Of a stretch of 31,527 nt of DNA, positions 15,373-23,586 are shown one piece after another. A model generated the notes under the pieces. It saw only the letters and a list, made by a program, of their open reading frames with translations, had not been told where the DNA came from and ran no database searches. Position numbers and translations under genes: made by a program. The DNA is from an uncultured Clostridia bacterium. Lineage in GTDB: Bacteria > Bacillota > Clostridia > Christensenellales > Aristaeellaceae. Position 1 is the stretch's first letter. Every line of letters starts with the position of its first letter. The DNA lies in the NCBI GenBank assembly GCA_934663595.1, contig CAKUKM010000030.1, positions 1 to 31,527 of the forward strand. Direction: 5' to 3'.

Positions 15373-15387
15373 ATAGAGGAAGAAAAC

Positions 15388-16608
15388 ATGCAGAATGCGG
15401 AGAATCTGATCATCGGCGGCGGCGCGGCGGGGCTGGCGGCGGCGTGCGCGCTCCTTCAGCGCGGGCGCACGGTTACGCTATTGGAAAAGCAATCGCGCGT
15501 GGGCCGAAAACTGCTCGCGACCGGCAACGGCCGCTGCAATCTGACGCACATGGGCGCGTCCGCACGCGATTATCACGGCGCGCGCGGCGCGGCGCAGGCG
15601 GCGCTGAATCGGTTTCCGCCGGAGAAGGTGCGCGCGTTTTTCGCGTCGCTCGGCGTGCAAAGCGTGGAGGACGAGGAGGGCCGCGTGTACCCGATGAGCC
15701 GGCAGGCCGCATCGGTGCTGGACGCGCTGCGGCTGTATTTGCAGGAAAACGGCGCGGAGGTCATCACCGATTGCGCGGCCGAGGACGTTCGGCGCGGCAA
15801 GCGCGGCTTCGAGGTGCGCACGGGGGAGCGGGCGTTTCTCGCGCGGCGCGTGCTGATTGCGACGGGCGGTCTGGCGGCGCCGAAGCTGGGTGCATGCGGC
15901 GATGGCTATCGGCTGCTGGAACGGCTCGGACACGCGTCCACGCCGCGGTTTCCGGCGATCGCCGCGCTGAAAACGCCGCCGGAGCAGGTGCGCGGGCTGA
16001 AGGGGCAGCGCGTGGAATGCGAATTGGCGCTGGAAATCGATGGAAAAACTGCGCGGGTCGAGCGCGGCGAGGCGCTGTTTTCGGAAAGCGGCGTGTCCGG
16101 AATTGCGGCGATGCAGCTCGCGCGCGAATGCAATGCGGCGCTGTGCGCGAAAAGGAGGTGCCGCGCGGTGATTGCGATTCTGCCAAACGGCGGCCGCGAG
16201 GCATTGGAAATGTGCGCAAACGCGCTTCCGGAGCGCGCGATGGAGGATTTGCTGAGCGGAATCGTGCCGAAGCGCGTGGGCATGGCGCTGGTGAAGACGG
16301 CGGGAATCGAGCCGCTGAATCGCCCGGCGCGCACGCTGACCGGCGCGGAGCGAACGCGATTGGGCGCGCTGCTGGAGCGCTGGCCGCTGGACGTCACGGC
16401 CACGGAGGGCTTCGAGCAGGCGCAGGTCACGGCCGGCGGCGTGGATTTGGGCGCGTTTGATTGGAACACGCTGGAATCCAAGCGCGTCCCGGGCCTGTAC
16501 ATCGCGGGCGAGCTGGCCGACGTAGACGGCGATTGCGGCGGCTACAATCTGCAGTGGGCGTTCGCCTCTGCCCTGACGACCGCGGAAGCGATGAGCGCGG
16601 CGCGGTAG
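15388..16608 (+). CDS. NAD(P)/FAD-dependent oxidoreductase, HI0933/YhiN family
   Basis: 406 aa, normal for the family. The N-terminal Rossmann motif is IIGGGAAGLAAACALLQRG (about 7-25), followed by the family signature GRKLLATGNGRCNLTH. The C-terminal FAD-contacting signature is GELADVDGDCGGYNLQWAFA. These proteins are annotated as BaiN/HI0933-like flavoproteins of largely unknown physiological role; some relatives were linked to bile-acid reduction, but this cannot be transferred here. It is probably co-transcribed with helD. The last 50 bases of the gene, stop included, are duplicated 209 bases downstream. Confidence 0.88.
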   Translation: MQNAENLIIGGGAAGLAAACALLQRGRTVTLLEKQSRVGRKLLATGNGRCNLTHMGASARDYHGARGAAQAALNRFPPEKVRAFFASLGVQSVEDEEGRVYPMSRQAASVLDALRLYLQENGAEVITDCAAEDVRRGKRGFEVRTGERAFLARRVLIATGGLAAPKLGACGDGYRLLERLGHASTPRFPAIAALKTPPEQVRGLKGQRVECELALEIDGKTARVERGEALFSESGVSGIAAMQLARECNAALCAKRRCRAVIAILPNGGREALEMCANALPERAMEDLLSGIVPKRVGMALVKTAGIEPLNRPARTLTGAERTRLGALLERWPLDVTATEGFEQAQVTAGGVDLGAFDWNTLESKRVPGLYIAGELADVDGDCGGYNLQWAFASALTTAEAMSAAR

Positions 16609-16817
16609 GCTGTGTTGCGGAGTTAAGCGCACGGATCGAGAAGCGGGGCGTGCGGCAAATCGCGCTGAACGGTGCAAATCGCGAGGCGCGCGGTTGGGCG
16701 AGAGGCGCGACGCGCGGGGCGTTTGCACCGGCATTGACAGTTGCTGATGCGATGGACGAAGCGCGGGCGTTCGCCTCAGCCCTGACGGTCGCGGAAGCGA
16801 TGAGCGCGGCGCGATAG
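16559..16817 (+). repeat. Duplicated 3' end of the flavoprotein gene
   Basis: Positions 16559-16608 and 16768-16817 agree at 46 of 50 bases. A third, more diverged copy of the same coding pattern lies just before the second (about 16720-16767). The second and third copies are in a different frame from the gene, in an open stretch (16461-16817) encoding FAPALTVADAMDEAR then FASALTVAEAMSAAR. The bases between look like non-functional remnant sequence. No promoter or ribosome binding site indicates a separate gene. The following gene begins at 16865. Confidence 0.7.
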
Positions 16818-16864
16818 GAAACCGGCATTGGCCTGGCCTTTGATGGAGAAATGGGGGAGAAACG

Positions 16865-18451
16865 ATGATACGCATTTTGCAGGTGCGCGCGGAGCTGGAT
16901 TATGAATCGCGGCCGCTGGCGCTGCTGGCGGCGCGCGCGCTGCACGTGCGGCCGGAGGAAATCGCGAGCGTGCGGCTGGCGCGCAAATCGGTGGACGCGC
17001 GCGACAAGGGCGACGTGCACTTTTCGCTGACGCTGGACGTGGAGACGAAGCGGCCGATGGCGCGCCTTCCGAAGGGCGCGGAGGTTTTGAAGGCCGAAGA
17101 GCCGCTCGCCGTTCCCGAGGCGCGGGCGCTGGCGCATCGGCCGCTGGTGGTGGGCCTCGGCCCGGCGGGACTGTTCGCGGGGCTGCGGCTGGCGCAGGCG
17201 GGCGTTCGGCCGATCGTGATTGAGCGCGGCAAAAACGTGGACGATCGCGCGCGGGACGTCGAGGCGTTCTGGGCGGGCGGCGCGTTTCAGCCGGGCAGCA
17301 ACGTGCAGTTCGGCGAGGGCGGCGCGGGCGCGTTTTCGGACGGCAAGCTGACCACCGGCATCAAGGACCCGCGATGCCGCGAGGTGCTGAACACGCTCTA
17401 TCGAATGGGCGCGCCGGAGGAAATCCTCTATCTCGCCAAGCCGCATATTGGAACGGATCATTTGCGCAATGTGGTGAAAAATCTGCGCAACGAGATCCTT
17501 CGCCTCGGCGGCGAGGTGCGGTTTGAGACGAAGCTCGCTTCGCTGATCGCGGAAAACGGGCGCGTGACGGGCGCGGTGCTGGAAAGCGGCGGCAAAGCGG
17601 AGACGATTCAGGTTTGCGACGTGATTCTGGCCGTGGGCCACAGCGCGCGCGACACGTTTGAAATGCTGCACGAGATGGGCGTTCCGATGTCGCAGAAGGC
17701 GTTTTCGATCGGCGCGCGCATCGAGCACAGGCAGAAGATGATCAACCGCTCGCAGTACGGCGCGGCGTGCGCGCATCCGGCGCTGGGCGCGGCGGATTAC
17801 AAATTGAGCGTGCATCTGCCCGGCGGTCGCAGCGCGTATACGTTCTGCATGTGCCCGGGCGGTCAGGTCGTGGCGGCGGCGAGCGAAGAGGGCGGCGTGG
17901 TCGTAAACGGCATGAGCTATTTCGCGCGCGACGGCGAGAATGCCAACAGCGCGCTGCTGATCGGCGTGGGCCCCGGCGATTTCGGCGCGGACGACCCGCT
18001 GGCCGGCATGCGCTTTCAGCGCAAATGGGAGCAGGCGGCGTTTCGCGCGGGCGGAAGCGATTATTCCGCACCGGCGCAGCGCGTGGGCGATTTTCTGGCC
18101 GGGCGCGCGTCGACCGGGGGCGGAAAGGTCAGTCCCACGTATCGCCCGGGCGTAAAATGGACGGATTTGCGCGCGTGCCTTCCGGATTTCGTGGCGGAAT
18201 CGATGAAGGAGGCGCTTCCGCTGCTGGATCGAAGGCTGCGCGGCTTTGCCGATCCGGACGCGGTGCTGACGGGCGTGGAGACGCGATCCTCGTCGCCGGT
18301 TCGAATCGAGCGCGATGCGAATTGCCTTTCGGAATTGAAGGGGCTGTATCCGTGCGGCGAGGGCGCGGGCTATGCGGGCGGCATACTGTCCGCGGCGGTG
18401 GACGGGCTCCGGTGCGCGGACGCGCTGCTGACGGGCGAGAGAAAGGGCTGA
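16865..18451 (+). CDS. FAD-dependent dehydrogenase, COG2509 family
   Basis: 528 aa. Residues 1-85 form a small N-terminal domain typical of COG2509 (LARKSVDARDKGDVHFSL). The FAD-binding motif VVGLGPAGLFAGLRLAQAG lies at about 95-113. Further family features are GSNVQFGEGGAGAFSDGKL (about 142-160), KPHIGTDHLRNVVKNLR and the C-terminal GEGAGYAGGILSAAVDGLR. The physiological substrate of this widespread family is not known; it is expected to be a cytosolic flavoenzyme. The ATG follows GGGGGAGAAACG. The next gene begins within a few bases, so the two are co-transcribed. Confidence 0.88.
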   Translation: MIRILQVRAELDYESRPLALLAARALHVRPEEIASVRLARKSVDARDKGDVHFSLTLDVETKRPMARLPKGAEVLKAEEPLAVPEARALAHRPLVVGLGPAGLFAGLRLAQAGVRPIVIERGKNVDDRARDVEAFWAGGAFQPGSNVQFGEGGAGAFSDGKLTTGIKDPRCREVLNTLYRMGAPEEILYLAKPHIGTDHLRNVVKNLRNEILRLGGEVRFETKLASLIAENGRVTGAVLESGGKAETIQVCDVILAVGHSARDTFEMLHEMGVPMSQKAFSIGARIEHRQKMINRSQYGAACAHPALGAADYKLSVHLPGGRSAYTFCMCPGGQVVAAASEEGGVVVNGMSYFARDGENANSALLIGVGPGDFGADDPLAGMRFQRKWEQAAFRAGGSDYSAPAQRVGDFLAGRASTGGGKVSPTYRPGVKWTDLRACLPDFVAESMKEALPLLDRRLRGFADPDAVLTGVETRSSSPVRIERDANCLSELKGLYPCGEGAGYAGGILSAAVDGLRCADALLTGERKG

Positions 18452-18457
18452 TTGCGA

Positions 18458-19747
18458 ATGCGGAAAATACCGTTTGAGGCGGCGATATTCGATCTGGACG
18501 GAACGCTGCTGGACAGTCTGTCCGTGTGGAAGCGCGTGGACGAAGAATGGTTCGCGCGGCGCGGCATGCCGGTTCCGGAGAGCTACGCCCGCGAAATCGC
18601 CGGGCTGAGCTTTCGCGAATCGGCGGAATACACGGTCGCGCGCTACGCTCCGGAGATGAAATGGGAGACCGTGATCGACGAATGGACGGAGCTGACCGGC
18701 CGCGAATACGTCGAAAGCGTGCAATTAAAGCCCGGCGCGCGGGAATATCTTTGCCTGCTCCGGCGCGAGGGCGTGCGCCTGGCGGTGGCGACGGCGTGTC
18801 TGCCGATGTGGTTTGAGCCGTGCCTGAAGCGGCTTGGGATCGACGGGCTGTTCGACGCGGTCTGCTGCGTGAATGAAAAGACCGGCATGCGCGGCAAGGA
18901 GGACGGCGCGGTTTTCCTCGAGGCGGCGGGGATGCTCGGCGTAAAGCCGGAGAGGTGCGCGGTATTTGAGGACATTCCGGAGGGCATTCTCGGCGCAAAG
19001 CGCGCCGGCATGCGCGCCTACGGCATGTTCGATGCGCATCATTCGGAAAAGAGCCGCCGCCAGGTGGCCGAAAACGCCGATCTGATGCTGCATTCCTTCG
19101 GCGATATGCGCGCCGTGCACGATTTTCCGTCCCGCCGCGCGGTGATTTTTACCGCCTATTGTGAGGGCGACGCGGCCGATGTGTATGCGCCGCAGCCGGG
19201 CGATTATGTGCTCTGCGCGGACGGCGGATGGAAATACGCGCGCGCGGCGGGCGCGAAGCCCGAATGCGTGATCGGCGATTTTGATTCGTCCGACGCGCCC
19301 GAGGGCGAAACCGTCGAGCGGCACCCGGTCATGAAGGACGACACGGACACGATGCTGTGCGTAAAGCGGGCGCTGAACGCGGGCTATCTCGAGATTCTGC
19401 TGGTCGGCGGCTTCGGCGGACGGCTCGATCACACGCTGGCGAATTTGCAGACGATGCATTACATGGCCGAGCGCGGCGCGCGCGCGATAATGGACGATGG
19501 AATTACCCGCGCCGAGACGGTATTGAACGGCGAAACGCGCGTGCGGCGCAGGAAGGGCAAGCTTTCGGTGTTTTCGCTGAGCGACAAATGCGAGGGCGTG
19601 TCCATTCGCGGCGCGCTGTATGAATTGGAGGACGGCGAGCTCACGGCGGCGTTTCCGCTGGGCGTGAGCAACGAATACGCGAGCGACGAGGTCTGGATTC
19701 AGGTAAAAAAGGGCTGCCTGCTGATCGTGCAGGAGAGCCGGGAATAA
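18458..19747 (+). CDS. HAD-family phosphatase fused to thiamine pyrophosphokinase
   Basis: 429 aa from the ATG at 18458; a TTG at 18452 is an equally possible start and better spaced from AAAGGG. The N-terminal half (about 1-215) is a beta-phosphoglucomutase-like HAD hydrolase: FDLDGTLLDS near residues 11-20 with the nucleophile Asp, VATACLPMW (motif II region) and FEDIPEGILGAKRAGM (motif IV). The C-terminal half (about 228-429) is a thiamine pyrophosphokinase: CADGGWKYARAAG, VIGDFDSSD, KDDTDTMLCVKRAL and GGFGGRLDHTLANLQ. TPK makes thiamine diphosphate from thiamine and ATP. The HAD half may act on thiamine phosphates or another small phosphate ester. The fusion suggests a metabolic link; the HAD substrate is unknown. 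Confidence 0.88.
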   Translation: MRKIPFEAAIFDLDGTLLDSLSVWKRVDEEWFARRGMPVPESYAREIAGLSFRESAEYTVARYAPEMKWETVIDEWTELTGREYVESVQLKPGAREYLCLLRREGVRLAVATACLPMWFEPCLKRLGIDGLFDAVCCVNEKTGMRGKEDGAVFLEAAGMLGVKPERCAVFEDIPEGILGAKRAGMRAYGMFDAHHSEKSRRQVAENADLMLHSFGDMRAVHDFPSRRAVIFTAYCEGDAADVYAPQPGDYVLCADGGWKYARAAGAKPECVIGDFDSSDAPEGETVERHPVMKDDTDTMLCVKRALNAGYLEILLVGGFGGRLDHTLANLQTMHYMAERGARAIMDDGITRAETVLNGETRVRRRKGKLSVFSLSDKCEGVSIRGALYELEDGELTAAFPLGVSNEYASDEVWIQVKKGCLLIVQESRE

Positions 19748-19751
19748 AAAT

Positions 19752-19793
19752 GGGGCGCGGCTGGAAAAATTTTTCGGCTGCGCCCTGTTTTTT
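19752..19793 (+). terminator. Terminator after the HAD-TPK gene
   Basis: A GGGCGCGGC / GCTGCGCCC stem (nine pairs with one mismatch) around an A/T-rich centre, followed by GTTTTTT. Starts 5 bases after the stop. Confidence 0.75.
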
Positions 19794-19865
19794 ATGAACT
19801 TATTTATGATATGTTACGTCTAATGATATGAACCGTAATAAATATTCTGAAGGAGGGTTAACAAA

Positions 19866-20765
19866 ATGAAGAACTGGCGACGAATCCTGGGTTGGGTACT
19901 GGCGTTGATGCTCGCGATGGGCGCGAGCGCGGAGGTTGGCGATCTGGAGAGAATGCGCGTGCGCGACATTGGCATGAATGCGGATCGGCAGATCATGGCC
20001 ACGGGAACCGTGAGCTACGGCAGCGTGGTTCAGCAGGGCGTTCGCGTTTACAGCGATATGGGCGTTACCCTCTGGGGACATCAGTCCGACGATCAGAGCG
20101 ATATGTACGCCATGCTTCCCAGCGCGGTGCTGGCGCAGCGGTTTTACGATGAAATCGAGCCGAAATGGTCGCTGGATGCGCCGTTTACGGTTACGGGCCT
20201 GCTCGCAGGCGAGAAGGAGAATCTGGCCTACGGCTATGTTCAGGGCGACGCGCAGTATGCCGCGCTGGTGGCGTTTGACGATGCGGGCGCGATTCTCTGG
20301 AAATGCGTGGGCGACGCGCGCACGATTTTCGAGGCCGCGGCATGGACGGCGGACGGGAGCGTGGCGCTGGTCGGCCATGCGTCGCCGAATCCGCAGAGCG
20401 TCTGGGAGGATTACGAATTCTTCGCCATTTACAAGGGCGGCGAGAAGGTTTCGCAGGTGGATTACGCGCCGGACACGATTGAGACGCAGAGCGGCATGCG
20501 CCCGGCCTGCTGCTATACGCTGGCGATGCTGGCGGACGGCGACGGCTATCTGATTGCGCGCAAGGAAATGATGGAAAACGATCTGGAGCTGCAGCGCCTG
20601 GACGCGGCGGGCGCGCGCACGGCGAGCTGGACAGAGCAGACCGGCGTGGAGAACAATTTTTACTTCAGCCGCCTCGTGCGCTACGGCGACGCGACATATT
20701 TCGCCGGCGCGATGAACATTGGCGACACGCTGCTGATTCACAAAATCACGCCGCCGGAGGCATAA
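19866..20765 (+). CDS. Secreted protein of unknown function, possible beta-propeller
   Basis: 299 aa. Residues 1-23 form a signal peptide ending in ASAEV. The mature part has recurring short segments that look like beta-propeller blades (VRVYSDMGVTLWG, ALVAFDDAGAILWKCVG, AAAWTADGSVALVGHAS, ELQRLDAAGARTASW), each with an aspartate or glycine turn followed by a tryptophan strand. No catalytic motif is recognised. An AAGGAGGG site lies 9 bases before the ATG. It is a single gene between two terminators. No convincing promoter is visible in the 118-base upstream gap, although the stretch 19800-19850 is AT-rich. Confidence 0.75.
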   Translation: MKNWRRILGWVLALMLAMGASAEVGDLERMRVRDIGMNADRQIMATGTVSYGSVVQQGVRVYSDMGVTLWGHQSDDQSDMYAMLPSAVLAQRFYDEIEPKWSLDAPFTVTGLLAGEKENLAYGYVQGDAQYAALVAFDDAGAILWKCVGDARTIFEAAAWTADGSVALVGHASPNPQSVWEDYEFFAIYKGGEKVSQVDYAPDTIETQSGMRPACCYTLAMLADGDGYLIARKEMMENDLELQRLDAAGARTASWTEQTGVENNFYFSRLVRYGDATYFAGAMNIGDTLLIHKITPPEA

Positions 20766-20771
20766 CGACGT

Positions 20772-20801
20772 TCCCCCGACACTTCGGAGCCGGGGGTTTT
20801 T
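20772..20801 (+). terminator. Terminator of the secreted unknown gene
   Basis: CCCCCG / CGGGGG stem with a 13-base loop that contains TTCG, followed by TTTTTG. It lies between two convergent genes; only the plus-strand direction has a T-run. Confidence 0.75.
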
Positions 20802-20833
20802 GTCTGTTCAAAACGCGGCGGGGAAGGCGGTTT

Positions 20834-21712
20834 TTATCCGAATTGCGGGGCGGGAATCACGGTGGAATCCCACAGCGGGGTTTGCAGCTCGGTGGCGGAA
20901 TGGGCGAGGTAGTTGTTGCGGTATTCCTTCGGCGTGCAGTGGTAAATCTGCTTGAACGTGCGAAAAAAGTGCGACAGCGACGAAAAGCCGACCTCGTAGG
21001 CGATTTCCGTGACCGAAACGTCCTGCGAGGCGAGCAGCGAGCAGGCGCTGTGCATGCGATAGAGCGTGAGGTATTCCGAAAAGCCGCAGCCGACCGCGTT
21101 GTGAAACGTGGTGCTGAAGTGGCACGGCGACAGGCCGCAGACGTCGGCCGCGTCCTTCAGGCGCAGATTCGGATCGGTGAAATTGGAATGAATGAATTTG
21201 AGCGTCTGCTGCAGGTGCTTTCCGGCGGCGGTGGAGCCGTATTTCTGGCCGTAGCGCAGCAGATGCACCATCAGGAGCATCGTGACGGACAGCATTTTCT
21301 GGTTCTTGTAGGCGAGATCGCTGCTCTTTTCGGTCACGACGGAATAGGCCAGCGGAAAAAACAGGTCGAAATCGCTCTGCGAGAGCTGCATTGCGTGCGC
21401 GTCGTGAATGCGCGCCATGTCGATCTGCTCGGCGATGTCCGGCAGAAAGTGAATGCTCAGGATGTGCAGCGGCTCGTCCGCCTCCAGGCGATGAACGTCC
21501 GAGAGCGTCAGAATGTACAGCGAGCCCGGCTCGAGAGGCAGACAGACGTTGTTGACCCACTGCCGGCCCCTTCCGCGGAACACGAGCTCCATTTCATAAA
21601 AATCGTGGCTGTGCAGCGGATAGGAATCCGCCACGCCGCGATGCGAAAACAGGATTTTGCTGGTGGGATCGGCCTCCAGCAGATACGGGCATACGGGCAC
21701 GAGCTGACTCAT
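20834..21712 (-). CDS. AraC-family transcriptional regulator
   Basis: 292 aa from the ATG at 21712, which has AGGAGG about 8 bases upstream; the longer frame adds 14 residues lacking a ribosome binding site. The N-terminal part (about 25-110) is an AraC-type cupin sensor with YPLHSHDFYEMELVFRGRG. The C-terminal part (about 180-280) carries two helix-turn-helix motifs: LRLKDAADVCGLSPCHFSTT and VSVTEIAYEVGFSSLSHFFR, ending with the family signature FRTFKQIYHCTPKEYR. It is divergent from the mannoside operon and separated by about 420 bases, so it most likely activates that operon in response to an oligosaccharide. The inducer is inferred from the target genes. Confidence 0.92.
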   Translation of the reverse strand: MSQLVPVCPYLLEADPTSKILFSHRGVADSYPLHSHDFYEMELVFRGRGRQWVNNVCLPLEPGSLYILTLSDVHRLEADEPLHILSIHFLPDIAEQIDMARIHDAHAMQLSQSDFDLFFPLAYSVVTEKSSDLAYKNQKMLSVTMLLMVHLLRYGQKYGSTAAGKHLQQTLKFIHSNFTDPNLRLKDAADVCGLSPCHFSTTFHNAVGCGFSEYLTLYRMHSACSLLASQDVSVTEIAYEVGFSSLSHFFRTFKQIYHCTPKEYRNNYLAHSATELQTPLWDSTVIPAPQFG

Positions 21713-21742
21713 GGATGCGGCCTCCTTGAAGAAACTGATTGC

Positions 21743-21771
21743 ATTATAGCGCATAATCGAAAAAAATGCAA
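21743..21771 (-). promoter_or_regulatory. Promoter of the AraC-family gene
   Basis: Minus strand TTGCAT (21771-21766), 17-base spacer, perfect TATAAT (21748-21743), about 30 bases upstream of the start codon. Confidence 0.55.
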
Positions 21772-21790
21772 TAAAAACAGAATGAAAGAG

Positions 21791-21820
21791 AAAGAATTCA
21801 GGAATTCGAAAAGCTATAAT
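21791..21820 (+). promoter_or_regulatory. Probable activator-dependent promoter of the mannoside operon
   Basis: A perfect TATAAT (21815-21820) has no TTGACA-like hexamer at the right distance. Instead, two GAATTC words (21795-21800 and 21803-21808) occupy the -35 region, giving a short direct/inverted repeat. A promoter lacking a -35 box with a repeat in its place is what an AraC-type activator would use, so this is a candidate binding site. Confidence 0.5.
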
Positions 21821-22129
21821 TATTGTGAAAATAAGAAAGAGCGAATGTAGAGCGCGGGAGCGCCTGAACGGGGAAAAAAGGCGGAAAACTCCGAATCGTC
21901 TGGATAATAAATGGAAATTTGGGGCGATCGGGGAAGAAATGAAAACTGCGGGCGCAAATGAAAAGGCGCATGCCGCGGGATGAATTCAAAATTCCCGCAA
22001 TGTGCACAATTTTCCGGAAGAAAGCGGAAACGTGCGCGCAGTGATCCGCCGCCGAAAAAAACCTCAATTGCGTATGCAACCCCTTCGAGAGTCGGAGGGG
22101 ACATAAATACTATTAAGGAGAGACTGATT
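21821..22129 (+). other. Long leader of the mannoside operon (about 300 bases, no gene)
   Basis: If transcription starts near 21827, the binding-protein mRNA has a leader of about 300 bases. It holds no ORF with a ribosome binding site. An 8-bp hairpin (22080-22087 with 22093-22100; one G-T pair) lies close to the Shine-Dalgarno site (AAGGAGAG, 22115-22122). I recognise no known riboswitch. Confidence 0.45.
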
Positions 22130-23410
22130 ATGAAGAAGACCATCCGGGGAATCGCAGCGCTGCTGATCGCCATCGTTCTGCTGACGATGTGCGGCATGAC
22201 CGCGTTTGCGGAGGAGAAGGTCACCCTGACCTTCTGGACCAGCTACAATGAGGCTGACGAGACCAGCATCAGCGCGGCATGGATCAAGGAAGCGATTGCG
22301 AAGTTCGAAGAGACCCATCCCAATGTGACGATCGACGTCGTCAACACCGCCGATGGCGACGATTACCTGACCAAGGTGACCGCCGAGCTGGCGAGCGGCA
22401 ATGTGCCGGACCTGTTCCGCACGTGGCTGACCGGCCGCCTGCAGCCGTTCGTTGAGGCGGGCTACGTCTATCCGATGAACGAGCTGGTTGCGAATTCCGA
22501 GGTTCTGTCCAAGACCGTGTCCGACACCAGCAAGGCGTATTCCTCCTATGGCGACGACACGTTCTATGCGATCCCGCTGATCGCGTCCGCCGAGATCATC
22601 TTCTACAACAAGACGATCTTCGAGGAGTGCGGCGTGACCGTGCCGACCACCGAGGATGAATTCTACGCGGCGTGCGAGGCCATCAAGGCCAAGGGCTACA
22701 CCCCCATCGCGATGGGCGGCGGCGACGCGTGGTTCTCCGCGATCCCGTTCATGACGCTGTTCCAGCGCATCGACGAGAACGACGAGATGTACAACACCGT
22801 TTGCCTGAATAAGGAATGCAAGTTCGACGACGAAATCTTCACCAAGACCTCCGAGGCCTATCTGAAGATGGCGCAGTACTTCAACGCCAATGCGGTCAGC
22901 ACCTCCTGCGGCGAGGCCGAGGCCATGTTCCAGAACGGCAAGGCCGCGATGATCTTCGACGGCACCTGGTCGACCGCGACGTTCGCCAACACCATGGGCG
23001 AGACCGCCGGCTGCTTCAACTACCCCGCGGCGGACGGCGCCTCCAGCGAGTTCCTGATGAACTACGACGAGGGCTATTCCATCGGCGCAAAGACCGAGCA
23101 TCCCGAGCTGTGCATTGAATTCTACGAGATCATGTTCGGCCAGGAAATGCAGGCCAAGTACGCGGAAGCGGGCAATCTGATCGCGTGCCAGGACATCGAG
23201 TACGACACCAGCAAGGTGCCGGCCCTGACCAACGAAGTAGCCGCCCTGCTGGCGACCGCTGCGACCTCCAACATTCCGTGGGACAACCCGCTGGGCACCA
23301 ACATGGGCACCGAGTTCAACATGACCGTGCAGTCCGTGCTGGGCGGCAACGATCCGGCGGCCGCGTTCAAGACCCTGAACGAGACCGCGGCCTTCGAGTG
23401 GGACTATTAA
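22130..23410 (+). CDS. Extracellular sugar-binding protein, SBP family 1
   Basis: 426 aa from the ATG at 22130 (AAGGAGAG 7 bases upstream); the longer open frame is discarded because it lacks a ribosome binding site. The signal peptide ends near TAFAEE (about residue 25); a Cys lies nearby but not in a standard lipobox. The mature protein begins with VTLTFWTSYNEADE and has the family 1 pattern (ELASGNVPDLFRTW, IFYNKTIFEECGV, MFQNGKAAMIFDGTWS). It delivers an oligosaccharide to the permeases encoded downstream. Given two downstream GH2 beta-mannosidases, the likely ligand is a beta-mannoside such as a mannan or N-glycan fragment; this is inference. It is separated from the permease genes by two strong hairpins. 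Confidence 0.9.
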   Translation: MKKTIRGIAALLIAIVLLTMCGMTAFAEEKVTLTFWTSYNEADETSISAAWIKEAIAKFEETHPNVTIDVVNTADGDDYLTKVTAELASGNVPDLFRTWLTGRLQPFVEAGYVYPMNELVANSEVLSKTVSDTSKAYSSYGDDTFYAIPLIASAEIIFYNKTIFEECGVTVPTTEDEFYAACEAIKAKGYTPIAMGGGDAWFSAIPFMTLFQRIDENDEMYNTVCLNKECKFDDEIFTKTSEAYLKMAQYFNANAVSTSCGEAEAMFQNGKAAMIFDGTWSTATFANTMGETAGCFNYPAADGASSEFLMNYDEGYSIGAKTEHPELCIEFYEIMFGQEMQAKYAEAGNLIACQDIEYDTSKVPALTNEVAALLATAATSNIPWDNPLGTNMGTEFNMTVQSVLGGNDPAAAFKTLNETAAFEWDY

Positions 23411-23447
23411 TCGAACACTGAAAACTTCGGCCGCAAGACCGGAGCAT

Positions 23448-23476
23448 GGGGGAAGAATCCTGGCGGTTCTTCCCCC
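23448..23476 (+). other. First intercistronic hairpin, binding protein to permease
   Basis: Perfect 10-bp stem (23448-23457 with 23467-23476), 9-base loop, then TTTCC. It starts 37 bases after the binding-protein stop codon. It resembles a weak terminator or an mRNA 3'-end stabiliser. Confidence 0.7.
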
Positions 23477-23489
23477 TTTCCGAAGGGGA

Positions 23490-23541
23490 ATCGATGATGA
23501 AGGGCCACGGAAAAGGGGATTCGCGGCCGTTCATCGTCGAT
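23490..23541 (+). other. Second intercistronic hairpin, binding protein to permease
   Basis: 17-base arms (23490-23506 with 23525-23541) pair with one wobble and one G-G mismatch around an 18-base loop. No T-run follows. The permease start codon is at 23587. Confidence 0.65.
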
Positions 23542-23586
23542 TGCCTGCATGCGACGTGAATCTGAATCGAGAAAGGAAACGCTTCT

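Noticed and set aside
16461..16817. Separate 118-aa gene overlapping the end of the flavoprotein gene
   Set aside because: It overlaps a well-supported gene in another frame, lacks a ribosome binding site, and its only ordered part is the duplicated tail of the flavoprotein.
18290..18320. tRNA-like GGTTCGAATC word
   Set aside because: It is inside the COG2509 flavoprotein coding frame and no cloverleaf can be formed around it.
21821..22129. Known riboswitch in the long leader
   Set aside because: No conserved core of a known class (TPP, cobalamin, glmS, purine, T-box) was recognised; only a short hairpin is present.
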